Of a stretch of DNA of 64,000 nucleotides, positions 12,053 through 22,224 are shown in pieces; position 1 is the first letter of the stretch, and every line of letters begins with the position of its first letter. The DNA is taken from assembly GCF_002080415.1 (NCBI RefSeq), contig NZ_CP020474.1, positions 4,105,501 to 4,169,500 of the forward strand, written 5' to 3'. Position numbers and translations under genes: made by a program. Under the pieces are notes generated by a model. That model ran no database searches and was not told the origin of the DNA. It worked only from the letters and a program-made list of their open reading frames with translations. The DNA comes from Roseovarius mucosus (GTDB taxonomy: Bacteria; Pseudomonadota; Alphaproteobacteria; Rhodobacterales; Rhodobacteraceae).

Positions 12053-12191
12053 AGCCCTAGACGGGGCGCTGTTCACTCCCCGGACCCCCCAAGCGTATTT
12101 CAAGAACGGTGACGGGGTGGATTATTTGGGGTAAAATAATACCTATTTTTTAAGCTACTGATTTAGCTATTTTATTTTGAACATATGGCAG

Positions 12192-12219
12192 TTGACCTGC
12201 GCATTGAACTGATTATAAC
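12192..12219 (+). promoter_or_regulatory. Sigma-70-type promoter for rplM-rpsI
   Basis: TTGACC (12192-12197), a 16-bp spacer and TATAAC (12214-12219). Transcription would begin near 12226, leaving a leader of about 73 bases before rplM. The leader carries a small hairpin GCCGCCC-ATA-GGGTGGC (about 12238-12254), a possible site for feedback by ribosomal protein. The upstream stretch 12120-12180 is strongly AT-rich. Confidence 0.65.
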
Positions 12220-12298
12220 CCGCCCATCGCATCAGAGCCGCCCATAGGGTGGCCCAAACTGATCAAGACCAAAGACCAAGCACAAGGTTCTGCCTGAA

Positions 12299-12763
12299 AT
12301 GAAAACATTCTCTGCTACCCCGGCAGATATCGACAAGAAATGGATCCTGATCGACGCCGAAGGCGTGGTTCTGGGCCGTCTTGCGTCGATCATCGCCATG
12401 CGCCTGCGCGGCAAGCACAAGGCCAGCTTTACCCCCCACATGGACATGGGCGACAACGTGATTGTCATCAATGCCGACAAGGTGCAGCTGACCGGCAACA
12501 AGCGCAACAAGCCCAACTACTGGCACACCGGCCATCCGGGCGGCATCAAATCGCGCACCACCGGCGAGATCCTCGAGGGCAAGTACCCTGAGCGCGTCGT
12601 GATGCAGGCGGTCAAGCGCATGCTGCCGGGCAACCGCCTGAGCCGCACGCAGATGACCAACCTGCGCGTCTATGCTGGCGGCGAGCATCCTCATGAGGCG
12701 CAGAGCCCTGAGGTGTTGGACGTCAAATCCATGAACTCCAAGAATACGCGGGTGGCTCACTGA
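12299..12763 (+). CDS. rplM: 50S ribosomal protein L13
   Basis: 154 residues, standard length. It shows the family's [18 protein letters not shown], the [24 protein letters not shown] block, the [24 protein letters not shown]-terminal block and a short extension. L13 is an early-assembly protein of the large subunit. The stop (TGA) shares one base with the rpsI start (TGATG), the conserved rplM-rpsI operon. Confidence 0.98.
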   Translation: MKTFSATPADIDKKWILIDAEGVVLGRLASIIAMRLRGKHKASFTPHMDMGDNVIVINADKVQLTGNKRNKPNYWHTGHPGGIKSRTTGEILEGKYPERVVMQAVKRMLPGNRLSRTQMTNLRVYAGGEHPHEAQSPEVLDVKSMNSKNTRVAH

Positions 12764-13254
12764 TGGCTGACGAAATCAAATCCCTCGAAGGTCTCGAAGC
12801 CGTCGCTGGCGGTGTCAGCGCTGCAGCAGTGGCCATCAAAGCCCCGCGCGAGCCCGAGCGTGATGCGCTTGGTCGCTCTTATGCAACCGGCAAGCGGAAG
12901 GATGCGGTTGCCCGCGTCTGGATCAAGCCCGGTTCGGGTAAGGTCGTGGTCAATGGCAAGCCGATGAACGAGTATTTCGCGCGTCCCGTGCTTCAGATGA
13001 TCCTGAAACAGCCGTTCACGATTTCTGGCACCGAAGGCCAGTTCGATGTGATGGCAACAGTCGCCGGTGGTGGTCTGTCGGGTCAGGCCGGTGCGGTCAA
13101 GCACGGCGTGTCGAAGGCGCTGCAGCTTTACGATCCCAGCCTGCGTGGCGCTCTCAAGGCTGCCGGGTTCCTGACCCGTGACAGCCGCGTCGTTGAGCGG
13201 AAGAAATACGGTAAGCGCAAGGCGCGCCGCAGCTTCCAGTTCTCCAAGCGCTGA
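12763..13254 (+). CDS. rpsI: 30S ribosomal protein S9
   Basis: 163 residues. The first ~35 residues are an alphaproteobacterial extension ([17 protein letters not shown]...). The canonical S9 domain begins at [19 protein letters not shown] and ends with [17 protein letters not shown], whose basic tail reaches the P-site tRNA. It overlaps rplM by one base and is closed by a strong terminator. Confidence 0.98.
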   Translation: MADEIKSLEGLEAVAGGVSAAAVAIKAPREPERDALGRSYATGKRKDAVARVWIKPGSGKVVVNGKPMNEYFARPVLQMILKQPFTISGTEGQFDVMATVAGGGLSGQAGAVKHGVSKALQLYDPSLRGALKAAGFLTRDSRVVERKKYGKRKARRSFQFSKR

Positions 13255-13275
13255 TCCGTTTCGGATTACACAGTC

Positions 13276-13305
13276 AAAGGGCCGCCCAGAGGGCGGCCCT
13301 TTTTG
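13276..13305 (+). terminator. Rho-independent terminator after rpsI (bidirectional)
   Basis: A perfect 12-bp stem AAAGGGCCGCCC / GGGCGGCCCTTT with a 3-base loop (AGA), followed by TT. The A-run on the other side makes it usable for the convergent DUF2852 gene too. Confidence 0.9.
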
Positions 13306-13320
13306 GTTTTGCGGTACGGC

Positions 13321-13698
13321 TCAGGCGGTGGTTTGCGCCTGTGCGGGCTTGCGGCGTTCGTCGATGAACTGGTCGAATTCGGCCTTGTCGCGCGCGTCGC
13401 GCAGGCACTGAAGGAAGGCTTCGAATTGTTCCTGCTCTTCCTCGAGACGGCGCAGCGTGTCGGCCTTGTAGGCGTCAAAGGCGGCATTGCCAGTGCTGCG
13501 CGTGGCGTTCTGGCGTTGAAAGCGAGAGGGAAGGCTGCGTACGGTCATGCGGTTGCTCCAGATCATATAGGCCAGTAGGGCGAGCCCGAGGGGCCAAAAA
13601 ACGATAAGACCCAAGACCATGGCGATGATCCAAGCGGGTTTGCCTTGGCGGTCGAGCCAAGATTCGGCCTGTGCGGGCCAGGTGGTAATGGCGGACAT
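13321..13698 (-). CDS. DUF2852 membrane protein
   Basis: 125 residues, function unknown. One amphipathic-to-hydrophobic N-terminal segment (AWIIAMVLGLIVFWPLGLALLAYMIW, about 22-47) is followed by a basic cytoplasmic part and a charged helix (DAYKADTLRRLEEEQEQFEAFLQCLRDARDKAEFDQFIDERR), the typical DUF2852 layout. SD-like AAGGAGAC precedes the ATG. It lies 91 bp downstream of a TetR gene on the same strand, with a perfect 12-bp palindrome in its promoter, so it is a likely target of that regulator. Confidence 0.85.
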   Translation of the reverse strand: MSAITTWPAQAESWLDRQGKPAWIIAMVLGLIVFWPLGLALLAYMIWSNRMTVRSLPSRFQRQNATRSTGNAAFDAYKADTLRRLEEEQEQFEAFLQCLRDARDKAEFDQFIDERRKPAQAQTTA

Positions 13699-13726
13699 GA
13701 CGTCTCCTTGTCGTGTGTGAATGTTA

Positions 13727-13746
13727 CTTACATTTACATATGTAAG
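13727..13746. promoter_or_regulatory. TetR-type operator: palindrome TTACATATGTAA within a larger inverted repeat
   Basis: TTACATATGTAA (13734-13745) is a perfect 12-bp palindrome; the outer copy CTTACAT (13727-13733) pairs with ATGTAAG (13740-13746). It lies 29-48 bp upstream of the DUF2852 start and 37 bp after the TetR stop, where a TetR-family repressor would bind to control DUF2852. Which regulator binds is inferred from adjacency. Confidence 0.55.
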
Positions 13747-13789
13747 ATGCCCAGTGCTGCACGCAAGAGGTGTGCTTTGAATTTTCGGG

Positions 13790-14413
13790 TCAGGGGGTGC
13801 TGTCGGGCGGGATGAGGCCCAGACCGCGCAGATAGACGCTTATGCCGGATTCAAGCAGGTCTTCGGGCGGAAAGGGGGCGCGGGCACCGGGGGTGCCACG
13901 CGCGTAAAGTTCGACCACCCCATGGCTCATCGCCCAGACATGGGCGGCGAACATCGCCGCAGGTGGGCGGCGGTCAGTCGGCAAATGCGCCGAGAGCGCG
14001 GCGGCGGCGCGGGTGAGGATCGCTTGGGCCCGCGCGGCGGCATCGGCCAATTCCGGGTTGGAGTTTACCGAGAGGCCGGATTCGAACATCGCCACGTAAT
14101 GCCCGGCATTCGAGCGGGCAAAGGCCAAATAGGCGCGCCCCGTTGCCATAAACGCCGTCAGCGGATTGGGGCGGGCGTCATTGAACGCGGCTTCCATCCG
14201 GGTGACAAAGATTTCAAATCCTTGGCGCGCGGCCTCGGCAATCAGCGCCTCGCGGCCTGAAAAATGCCGGTAGGGCGCGGCGGTCGAGACACCGGCCAAT
14301 TTTGCGGCCTCGGCCATGGTAAAGCCCTGCGGCCCCTTTTCGGCAATCAGGGTCAGCGTGGCCTCAACCAGAGCCTGCCGCAAATTGCCGTGGTGATAGC
14401 CCTGCTTACCCAT
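13790..14413 (-). CDS. TetR/AcrR-family transcriptional regulator
   Basis: 207 residues. The N-terminal helix-turn-helix is clear: [50 protein letters not shown]. The C-terminal half resembles the TetR_C_33/WHG type ([23 protein letters not shown] and [15 protein letters not shown]). The start at 14413 gives [12 protein letters not shown], typical of this subgroup, and overlaps the end of ppk2 by 8 bases. The frame is open further upstream, but only antisense to nothing useful and within ppk2. Ligand unknown; the likely target is the downstream DUF2852 gene. Confidence 0.88.
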   Translation of the reverse strand: MGKQGYHHGNLRQALVEATLTLIAEKGPQGFTMAEAAKLAGVSTAAPYRHFSGREALIAEAARQGFEIFVTRMEAAFNDARPNPLTAFMATGRAYLAFARSNAGHYVAMFESGLSVNSNPELADAAARAQAILTRAAAALSAHLPTDRRPPAAMFAAHVWAMSHGVVELYARGTPGARAPFPPEDLLESGISVYLRGLGLIPPDSTP

Positions 14414-15275
14414 GCCAAATTTCAGGGCCGCCGACGATGCCCGGATCAGCGCTGCCCACCGCGCGGGCATCCTTGCGGGCATAATCCAGTTGGCTGAGGA
14501 CATGACGGATGGTTTCAATCCGCGCGCGCCGCTTGTCGTCCGAGCGCACGACAGTCCACGGCGCATGGTCGCTATGGCTGCGCGTGAGGGTTTCGGCGAT
14601 GGCGGCGGTGTAACTGTCCCATTTCTTGAGACCCTCGACATCGATCCAGCTGAGTTTCCATTGCTTGAGGGGATCTTGCTCGCGGTCGAGAAAGCGGCGG
14701 AGTTGCTCGGCACGGCCAACATTGAGCCAGACTTTGAAGAGATGGATACCCTCGTCGACGATCATCCGCTCGAAATCCGGGACTTGGGCAAAGAAATGCT
14801 CGCGCTGCGCGTCGGTGCAAAAGCCGAACACTTTTTCCACAACCGCGCGGTTATACCAACTGCGGTCATAGAATACGATCTCGCCCCCGGCGGGCAGATG
14901 GTCGATATAGCGCTGAAAATACCATTGCGTTGCCTCGACATCCGACGGTTTGCTAAGCGCGACAACCCGCGCGCCGCGCGGATTCAGATACTCGCGGAAC
15001 CGCTTGATCGTGCCGCCCTTACCCGCCGCATCGCGCCCCTCAAAGACGATAGCGATGCGCGCACCGCTTTCCTTGGCCCAATGCTGGAGCTTGACCAGTT
15101 CGATTTGCAGCTTTTCTATATCTTTCTCATAGGTCTTTTTTGACAGGCCTTCGGAATAAGGGAAATCGGCCCCCAAGATATCATCCTTATCGGCGCGGCG
15201 GATTTCCTTGCGGATGGCTTCGGGGGCTTCCGTCTCGAAAAAGGCGCTGATCGCGCCGTCAAAGGGCAGGTCCAT
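14406..15275 (-). CDS. ppk2: Polyphosphate kinase 2
   Basis: 289 residues, single-domain PPK2. The enzyme transfers phosphate between polyphosphate and a nucleoside di- or monophosphate. Walker A is [15 protein letters not shown]; Walker B/lid motifs include [15 protein letters not shown] and the [26 protein letters not shown] block; [16 protein letters not shown] near the end is family-typical. The DEEP..SYE-like N-terminal arm is present. It overlaps the TetR start by 8 bases, so the two are translated from one mRNA, possibly together with the hydrolase 36 bp upstream. Confidence 0.93.
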   Translation of the reverse strand: MDLPFDGAISAFFETEAPEAIRKEIRRADKDDILGADFPYSEGLSKKTYEKDIEKLQIELVKLQHWAKESGARIAIVFEGRDAAGKGGTIKRFREYLNPRGARVVALSKPSDVEATQWYFQRYIDHLPAGGEIVFYDRSWYNRAVVEKVFGFCTDAQREHFFAQVPDFERMIVDEGIHLFKVWLNVGRAEQLRRFLDREQDPLKQWKLSWIDVEGLKKWDSYTAAIAETLTRSHSDHAPWTVVRSDDKRRARIETIRHVLSQLDYARKDARAVGSADPGIVGGPEIWHG

Positions 15276-15311
15276 GGGGCCTCTCGCTATGGTTTCCGTC
15301 AGTATGGCGGC

Positions 15312-16280
15312 TCAATCGACGGGGCGCAATCCGGCGCGGGTGGCGGCGCGATCTATGGCTGCAATCACCGCCTCTGGATCGCTGTGGTGGGGCATGTGCC
15401 CGACGCCATCGAGCACGGCCAGATGGGCACCGGGAATTTGGGCCGCCAGCGGTTCGGAATGGATCGAGACGCCCACGGTGGTATCAGCCGTGCCGTGTAC
15501 GATTTCGACCGGCACGGTGATGGTGCCGTAAAGGGGGTGCAGTGCCTCGATCTCGGCCAGTAGATTGGCGCGCTGCAAGGCATTGGCGCGCAAAGAATGG
15601 CGGCGCAGCGTGAGGCCGGCACCAATATGTTCGAGATAACCTTCGGGTGGTTCTTGCGGCGTGAAAATTTCCCGCACCGCCTGTTCGACGCGGGTATCAT
15701 GGACAAAGGCGGTCAGCAGCGGGATCACGAGCGGGCCAAGCACCGGATGCGAGAGCACGCGGTAATAGGTGGAGAGGCCGGTATCCCAGGGTTTGGCGGC
15801 ACCGGCCACATCCACGAGGGCTGCGATATGATCAGGTCGCGTCACCGCCCAAGCAAGCGCTACCGCGCCGCCATAGCTATGGCCGAGCACGATAGGCTTG
15901 TCGGCCCCAAGCTGGGCTGCCGCCTCTTGCAGCAGCGCCGCTTGTTGGGTGATCGTGGCCCCGGTGCGGTTGATGCGGGCGGTATAACCCAGACCGGGGC
16001 GATCAATCACGATGACACGGTAGCGCTCTGCCAATCGCGGGGCGAGTTCAAAGGTCAGATCGCGGGTATTGCCCGAGGCCCCGTGGATCAGCACCAGATC
16101 AGGCCCATTGCCCATCACGACGGCATGCACGCGGTGGCCGCTCACGTCGATGATCTGGCCCTCTGGGGGAAAGGCGGCTTCGGCGCGCGCCTCGTGGGTG
16201 CGGGCACGTTGCTGGGTCCAGCCCCAAAAAGCGACCAGACATACCGCAACAAGGATCAGGGATTTAACAGCCAATGGCAT
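15312..16280 (-). CDS. Alpha/beta-fold hydrolase, membrane-anchored or secreted
   Basis: 322 residues. A hydrophobic N-terminus ([18 protein letters not shown]) acts as anchor or signal. The fold is recognisable from the [10 protein letters not shown] oxyanion loop, DRPGLGYT, the nucleophile elbow [13 protein letters not shown] (Ser), an acid in VHGTADTTV and the histidine in [11 protein letters not shown]. The substrate is unknown. Its first 17 bases overlap the end of metA; homoserine O-acyltransferases of the MetX type are also alpha/beta hydrolases, but this protein lacks MetX length and context, so it is not one. Confidence 0.85.
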   Translation of the reverse strand: MPLAVKSLILVAVCLVAFWGWTQQRARTHEARAEAAFPPEGQIIDVSGHRVHAVVMGNGPDLVLIHGASGNTRDLTFELAPRLAERYRVIVIDRPGLGYTARINRTGATITQQAALLQEAAAQLGADKPIVLGHSYGGAVALAWAVTRPDHIAALVDVAGAAKPWDTGLSTYYRVLSHPVLGPLVIPLLTAFVHDTRVEQAVREIFTPQEPPEGYLEHIGAGLTLRRHSLRANALQRANLLAEIEALHPLYGTITVPVEIVHGTADTTVGVSIHSEPLAAQIPGAHLAVLDGVGHMPHHSDPEAVIAAIDRAATRAGLRPVD

Positions 16281-17187
16281 TCATATCGAACGGGGTCGTC
16301 TGATAGATCTGGTTCACCCAGTTGCCATAAAGAAGATGCGCGTGACTGCGCCAGCGGTTCTGCGGCGGGCGCGACGGATCATCGCCGGGATAGTAGTTGC
16401 AGGGCACATTGATCGGCGTGCCGTTGGCTATATCGCGGTCATATTCCTGTTTCAGCGTGTCGCTGTCATATTCAAAATGGTTGAAGATGTAGAGCGCACG
16501 ACGCGCGGTATCCTCGACCAGACAGGGTCCGACATCATCGCTGTCCAGAAGGATCATAAGCCCCTCGACCGCCTCGATCTCGGCGCGCTTCATCTCGGTC
16601 CAGCGGCTGACGGGGATCACGCAATCATCGGAAAATCCGCGCAGATAGGGTGACGCGGGGACCATGTTGCGATGCCGAAAGCAGCCAAAGGCCTTGGCGG
16701 GCAGCATGTGTTTCTGCACCCCGTGGAAATGGTTGATCATCGCCATCCCGCCCCAGCATACCCCAAAGGTCGAATGCACATGGGTTTGGGTCCAGTCAAA
16801 GACGCGCGCCAACTCTGCCCAATAGGTCACGGCGTCGAAATCGAGATGCTCAATCGGCGCGCCGGTGATGATGAGGCCATCGTATTTGTCACCCGAGGCG
16901 GCGACCTCTTCAAAGGGGCGGTAAAAGCTCTCCATATGTTCGGCGGCGGTGTTCTTGGTCTGATGTTCGCTCATGCGGATCAGGTCAAAGTCGATCTGCA
17001 ACGGGGTTGCCCCGATCAGCCGGGCAAACTGGTTCTCGGTCTGGATCTTTTTCGGCATGAGGTTGAGAAGGCCGATGCGCAAGGGGCGGATATCTTGCCG
17101 CGCGGCTTGATCCGGGTCCACCACCATCACACCTTCGCGCGTAAGCACGTCATAGGCTGGCAGGTCGGCTGGGATCTTGATGGGCAT
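16264..17187 (-). CDS. metAA: Homoserine O-acyltransferase MetA (MetAA/MetAS)
   Basis: First committed step of methionine synthesis: acylation of homoserine with acetyl- or succinyl-CoA. 307 residues with the glutamine-amidotransferase-like fold: [38 protein letters not shown], the nucleophile Cys in [16 protein letters not shown], and the late His/Glu region ([16 protein letters not shown]). Acetyl versus succinyl preference depends on one residue after PIE/near the active site and cannot be safely read here; many alphaproteobacterial MetA use acetyl-CoA. The gene lies 27 bp after a P-loop ATPase gene. Confidence 0.93.
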   Translation of the reverse strand: MPIKIPADLPAYDVLTREGVMVVDPDQAARQDIRPLRIGLLNLMPKKIQTENQFARLIGATPLQIDFDLIRMSEHQTKNTAAEHMESFYRPFEEVAASGDKYDGLIITGAPIEHLDFDAVTYWAELARVFDWTQTHVHSTFGVCWGGMAMINHFHGVQKHMLPAKAFGCFRHRNMVPASPYLRGFSDDCVIPVSRWTEMKRAEIEAVEGLMILLDSDDVGPCLVEDTARRALYIFNHFEYDSDTLKQEYDRDIANGTPINVPCNYYPGDDPSRPPQNRWRSHAHLLYGNWVNQIYQTTPFDMNAIGC

Positions 17188-17214
17188 CAGGTGGGGTTCC
17201 TTGGCTGTCGGGCC

Positions 17215-18087
17215 TTAGATAGGCGTGGCGGCGCGGCGCTCAAGGGCGGTGGCGATCAACGCCTCAAACTCCTGTGCCGTTTTGACGGTCGCCACCTCGT
17301 TGGCGGTGACACTGACGCCCCATTTTACCATCGCCTCATAGCGGGGCTGACGGTGCGCAAGGGCGCGGGCATAGGTCCAGCGGATGAAGCTGTCTGGATC
17401 AACTTCGTCCTCTTCGCAGTTGTTTTCTTTGAGGTATTCGGCCCATGCCGCATCGAGAAAGGCAGGCTGATACGCCATCGGCTTGGGCGCGCGATCAAAG
17501 CGGCGGATCAATTCGGCCGTATGCGCCTCGGAGCCTTCAATATAGATCAGCAGACAATGTGCCGAAAGTTCCTTTAGGATCGTGTCCTCGGGATCGTCGC
17601 CGTCTACCCATTCACAGATCGACCCACCGGTGTCGCAGATGAAATGCGGATATCCATAAAGTGCGTCTGCGCGGCGGATGAAATAGGCCGTATCCATCAG
17701 CGCGTGGATCTCGGCTTGCCGAAACTGTTCCTGCCGGATGCGGTATTCTTCGATCGGCAGCCCGCCTTTGGCGGGATTGCCCGGCTTGCCCAGATAGGTC
17801 GAAACCGGGGTGAGGTTGTGAAACGTGATGTTGGAGCCGATATAGATCGAGTCGCTCAGCAGAAGGTCACGCAGGAAGGGCACCTGCATTGCATGCGCCT
17901 TGGCATTGTCGGCGATAAGTTCGCCCATGTAGCGCGTGCCGATGCGGTAATCTATCGAGTAGTGAAACCAGTTCCCGGCATCCCGCAGCGTGTTCGACAC
18001 ATGCGTCTTGCCCAAGCCTGACATGCCGTAGAACAGCACCCGTTTATGTGTGGCCTCGCGCCAGTCTTGTGCCGAAGTGTAGATCAT
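17215..18087 (-). CDS. P-loop ATPase of unknown function
   Basis: 290 residues. The Walker A loop GMSGLGKTH (21-29) follows a short N-terminus MIYTSAQDWREATHKRVLFY; a Walker B-like LLIYIEG lies in the middle. SIDYRIGTRYMGELI and HFICDTGGSICEWVDGDDPEDTILKEL are conserved-looking blocks suggesting a kinase-like fold with a ligand pocket. Rhodobacteraceae carry this gene annotated simply as ATPase. It precedes metA at 27 bp spacing, so a shared transcript is likely; a role linked to methionine or sulfur is only an inference from position. Confidence 0.75.
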   Translation of the reverse strand: MIYTSAQDWREATHKRVLFYGMSGLGKTHVSNTLRDAGNWFHYSIDYRIGTRYMGELIADNAKAHAMQVPFLRDLLLSDSIYIGSNITFHNLTPVSTYLGKPGNPAKGGLPIEEYRIRQEQFRQAEIHALMDTAYFIRRADALYGYPHFICDTGGSICEWVDGDDPEDTILKELSAHCLLIYIEGSEAHTAELIRRFDRAPKPMAYQPAFLDAAWAEYLKENNCEEDEVDPDSFIRWTYARALAHRQPRYEAMVKWGVSVTANEVATVKTAQEFEALIATALERRAATPI

Positions 18088-18148
18088 CGCTGCTCCCTCT
18101 CGCGGGTTTGGTACAAAGCGCGCGGCGCGGGGTCAAATGCAATCATGC

Positions 18149-18182
18149 AAAAGCCCCGCCCGGGTGAGGGGCGGGGCCTTAT
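18149..18182 (-). terminator. Rho-independent terminator of the FadL-type gene
   Basis: On the minus strand AGGCCCCGCCCC pairs with GGCGGGGCTTTT around a short loop, ending in TTTT. It follows the outer-membrane protein gene stop at 18201 by about 20 bp; the stem has eight or more G-C pairs. Confidence 0.8.
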
Positions 18183-18200
18183 TTTTGGTTCTAGGACCGC

Positions 18201-19319
18201 TTAGAAGCGGAAGGCGACCTTGGTGCCGATGGCGATGGCATCGCTGCCAGAGAAGGCCGTGACGTTCGAGTTCGCGTCGCCGACATCGAAATACTTGATA
18301 CCAGCGGTGATTTCCCATGCCTCGGTTTCGTATGTGGCGGCCAGACCGTAGCTGAAGTAACCGTCTTTGCCCGAAAGGTTGCCAACGACGTCCCCTTCAT
18401 CCTTTTCATAGCCAAGGAGGACAGCGCCGCTCCAGTTTTCGTTGAACCGGCGACCGATGCCCAGCTCATAGGTCCAGATGTCGCTCGGGCCGCTGGCGAT
18501 AGGAACGTTGACCGGAACACCCGTGGCGACAGAGAAGAAGTCGCCGGGCTGAACGGCGAATTTCGACCATTCCCGCCATTTCACAGAGCCAAAGAGCAAG
18601 GTGTCTTTGGCAATACCTGATTGGGCATGAAGGGTGAACGCCTGCGGGATTTCCACTTTGAAACCTGCGCCGGTGTTGTCCTTGAAATCGTGCTCGGTTT
18701 TGGACTCATAGGTCAGGGCAACGCGCAGGGCGATGTCGGGAATTTCATAGGCGGCACCCAACAGGTAGCCGACTTGGAAATCCTTGTTCACGCCCAGCGT
18801 ATAGGGTGAGTTGGGTGCAGGAACCGCGCTGCCAAGGGTGGCGGGCGAAATCACCGTGATATTGCCCGACAGGCCGACATAGCGCAGACCACCATAGATG
18901 CTGAAGCGATCAGTTGCCTTGTATTTTGCAAGGGCAGTGAACGCGACAGAGCTGACTTCGGCGCTTGATCCGCCAAAGAACGCGCCACCCAAGGCCGCCG
19001 GGGGCGTGCGATAATTGACCGAAGCGCCAACCGGCTCGTCGATGACGAACGCGAGCGCCACACGATCATTCAGCTCATGCTTGTAGCCGCCTGCAAAGGA
19101 TTGATAGCGGTTCTGGATGTTGCCAGTGGGGGCCGTGGGCACGCCGGGGCGCGCAACGCCCGAGACGGATGGGTCCACTGTTGCGGCCGAGAACTCGAGA
19201 TAGTTCTTGCCTTTTTCGAACAGGATCATCGAAGGGTCGCCCCGTCGTTCGATTTCACCACCAAAGGCTGACGATGCCGTTGCGGCGATCACGGTCGCTG
19301 CGAGCCAAGTTTTCTTCAT
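18201..19319 (-). CDS. OmpP1/FadL-family outer-membrane transporter
   Basis: 372 residues. Signal peptide MKKTWLAATVIAATASSAFG-GEIE. The rest is beta-barrel pattern with alternating aromatic strands (YQSFAGGYKHEL, RFSIYGGLRYVGL, FSYGLAATYETEAWEITAGIKYFDVGD) and a terminal phenylalanine (KVAFRF), the BamA recognition end. FadL-like proteins carry hydrophobic compounds across the outer membrane. The classical NPAT N-terminal hatch motif is reduced here, so this is a divergent FadL-type. Monocistronic, with its own terminator. Confidence 0.82.
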   Translation of the reverse strand: MKKTWLAATVIAATASSAFGGEIERRGDPSMILFEKGKNYLEFSAATVDPSVSGVARPGVPTAPTGNIQNRYQSFAGGYKHELNDRVALAFVIDEPVGASVNYRTPPAALGGAFFGGSSAEVSSVAFTALAKYKATDRFSIYGGLRYVGLSGNITVISPATLGSAVPAPNSPYTLGVNKDFQVGYLLGAAYEIPDIALRVALTYESKTEHDFKDNTGAGFKVEIPQAFTLHAQSGIAKDTLLFGSVKWREWSKFAVQPGDFFSVATGVPVNVPIASGPSDIWTYELGIGRRFNENWSGAVLLGYEKDEGDVVGNLSGKDGYFSYGLAATYETEAWEITAGIKYFDVGDANSNVTAFSGSDAIAIGTKVAFRF

Positions 19320-19444
19320 GTGTCCCTCTCCTCCAGAAATATTTGGATTACATTACCTTTACGCCGAAACCGGTCAATCTTTGACGCGGCGTCACAAATT
19401 GCGACGTGGCGGCAGGTGGCGCAGCGGACACACTTTCTAAGGAA

Positions 19445-19468
19445 AAAAGTGTAAATTCATACACTTTT
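19445..19468 (-). terminator. AT-rich hairpin at the end of the EamA gene
   Basis: AAAAGTGTA (19445-19453) pairs perfectly with TACACTTTT (19460-19468) across six bases; on the minus strand the stem continues into a TTTTTT run. It spans the stop codon of the EamA gene (19457). Confidence 0.55.
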
Positions 19469-20344
19469 GCGCGTTTCGCGCCAAAGATTCAGGTAATTCG
19501 CACCAAAGATCACAGCCGCGCCCACGAGTACAAACACGTCAACTGCCTCACCATAAACCAAAAGGCCGACAATGGCGATTACGGGCAGTCGTAAAAAATC
19601 AACCGGAGTGACCAAGGTGGCCGGAGCCAGCGAGAGCGCGGTGGTGAGGCAGAAATGGGCCAAAAGCCCCGCGCATCCGATCAGCACGAGCCATGGGGCA
19701 GAGGTGAGCGAGGGGAGGGCGATGTCGCCATCATACCCTGCGCAGGCCAGGCCAAAACCGATTTGCAGCAGTGTCATCCAGAACAGGATGCAAGTGAGGG
19801 ATTCCGTGCGTGTCAGGCGCTTGGTCATCAGGATTGAACCGGCAAAGCCGATGGCGGCCGCCGCCGCAGCGATTGTGCCCAGGTTGATTGTCTCGGGACT
19901 GGGGCGCGCGACGATGAGGATGCCGGCAAAGCCGATTACGGCGGCGAGGGCGCGGGTGCCTGTCAACCGCTCGCCCAACACCAGCGGTGACAGGATCAGA
20001 ACCCAGAGTGGGGCCGTGAATTCGAGGGCAAAGACCTGTGCCAGCGGAATGACGGTGATCGCATAGAACCACAGGTTTTGGCCGGTAAAATGGCAGAGGT
20101 TGCGGACAAGATGCGTGCCGGGGCTGCGCGTGGTGACGGTGGCAATCTGGCCGGTCAGGCGGGCCACGCATAGTACAAGGATAAAGCCCACAATGCTGCG
20201 ATACATCATGATCTCGAACGTATCGAGTTCAAAGCTGACCGCGCGCCCCGCTACCGCCATAGATGAGAAAGAGGCGACCGCGCCCAGCATCCAGAGCCCC
20301 GCGCGCAAGGTCTGTGGGGCCGGGGCGGGGGCCGCCAGACTCAT
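19457..20344 (-). CDS. EamA/DMT-superfamily inner-membrane transporter
   Basis: 295 residues, about ten hydrophobic helices in two EamA repeats (first from GLWMLGAVASFSSMAVAGRA, second from GTIAAAAAAIGFAGSILMTKRL). Such permeases export metabolites or amino acids, or move nucleotide sugars; the substrate is unknown. The ATG at 20344 is chosen because it overlaps the upstream stop in an ATGA arrangement; the open frame extends 17 codons further but inside the upstream gene. It is translationally coupled to the small monooxygenase gene and, through it, to guaA. Confidence 0.88.
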   Translation of the reverse strand: MSLAAPAPAPQTLRAGLWMLGAVASFSSMAVAGRAVSFELDTFEIMMYRSIVGFILVLCVARLTGQIATVTTRSPGTHLVRNLCHFTGQNLWFYAITVIPLAQVFALEFTAPLWVLILSPLVLGERLTGTRALAAVIGFAGILIVARPSPETINLGTIAAAAAAIGFAGSILMTKRLTRTESLTCILFWMTLLQIGFGLACAGYDGDIALPSLTSAPWLVLIGCAGLLAHFCLTTALSLAPATLVTPVDFLRLPVIAIVGLLVYGEAVDVFVLVGAAVIFGANYLNLWRETRKSV

Positions 20345-20603
20345 TCCTCGGTGATCTCGAAGTGGCGGGGCATATGAGAGGTGACACGCCACCATTCGCT
20401 GGCGCGCGTCCGGGTCTGATGCGCGTCAAAGGCGGCTCGGTCAACAAAGCGCTCTGACACGCTGAATTCTCCGGGCGCGGTTTCGGTCACGTCAAACGAC
20501 AGACAGCCCGGTTCGGCACGGCTAAGGCGGATATGCTCCGTCAGGGCGGCGCGCGTGACCTCAAGGTCTTCGGAGGGACAAATCATTTGGCCAGTGAGAG
20601 AAA

Positions 20604-20607
<4 letters not shown>
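20341..20607 (-). CDS. Antibiotic-biosynthesis-monooxygenase (ABM) fold protein
   Basis: 88 residues, a dimeric alpha/beta ferredoxin-like ABM domain: [39 protein letters not shown], then [17 protein letters not shown] and a final helix. Relatives are YgiN-type quinol monooxygenases and heme-degrading proteins; the activity is not predictable. It overlaps guaA (ATGA at 20604-20607) and the EamA gene (ATGA), making a tightly packed guaA-ABM-EamA unit. GTG at 20613 is an alternative start. Confidence 0.8.
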
Positions 20608-22172
<1,565 letters not shown>

Positions 22173-22224
22173 ATCTCGCCTAGTAATTGGCGTCCCGCTC
22201 CGGCGCAAGAGAAAGCAGCGCGCC

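Noticed and set aside
12053..12190. AT-rich run before rplM as a possible integration or IS scar
   Set aside because: It is explained as an upstream promoter element of a ribosomal operon; no repeats or gene fragments are seen.
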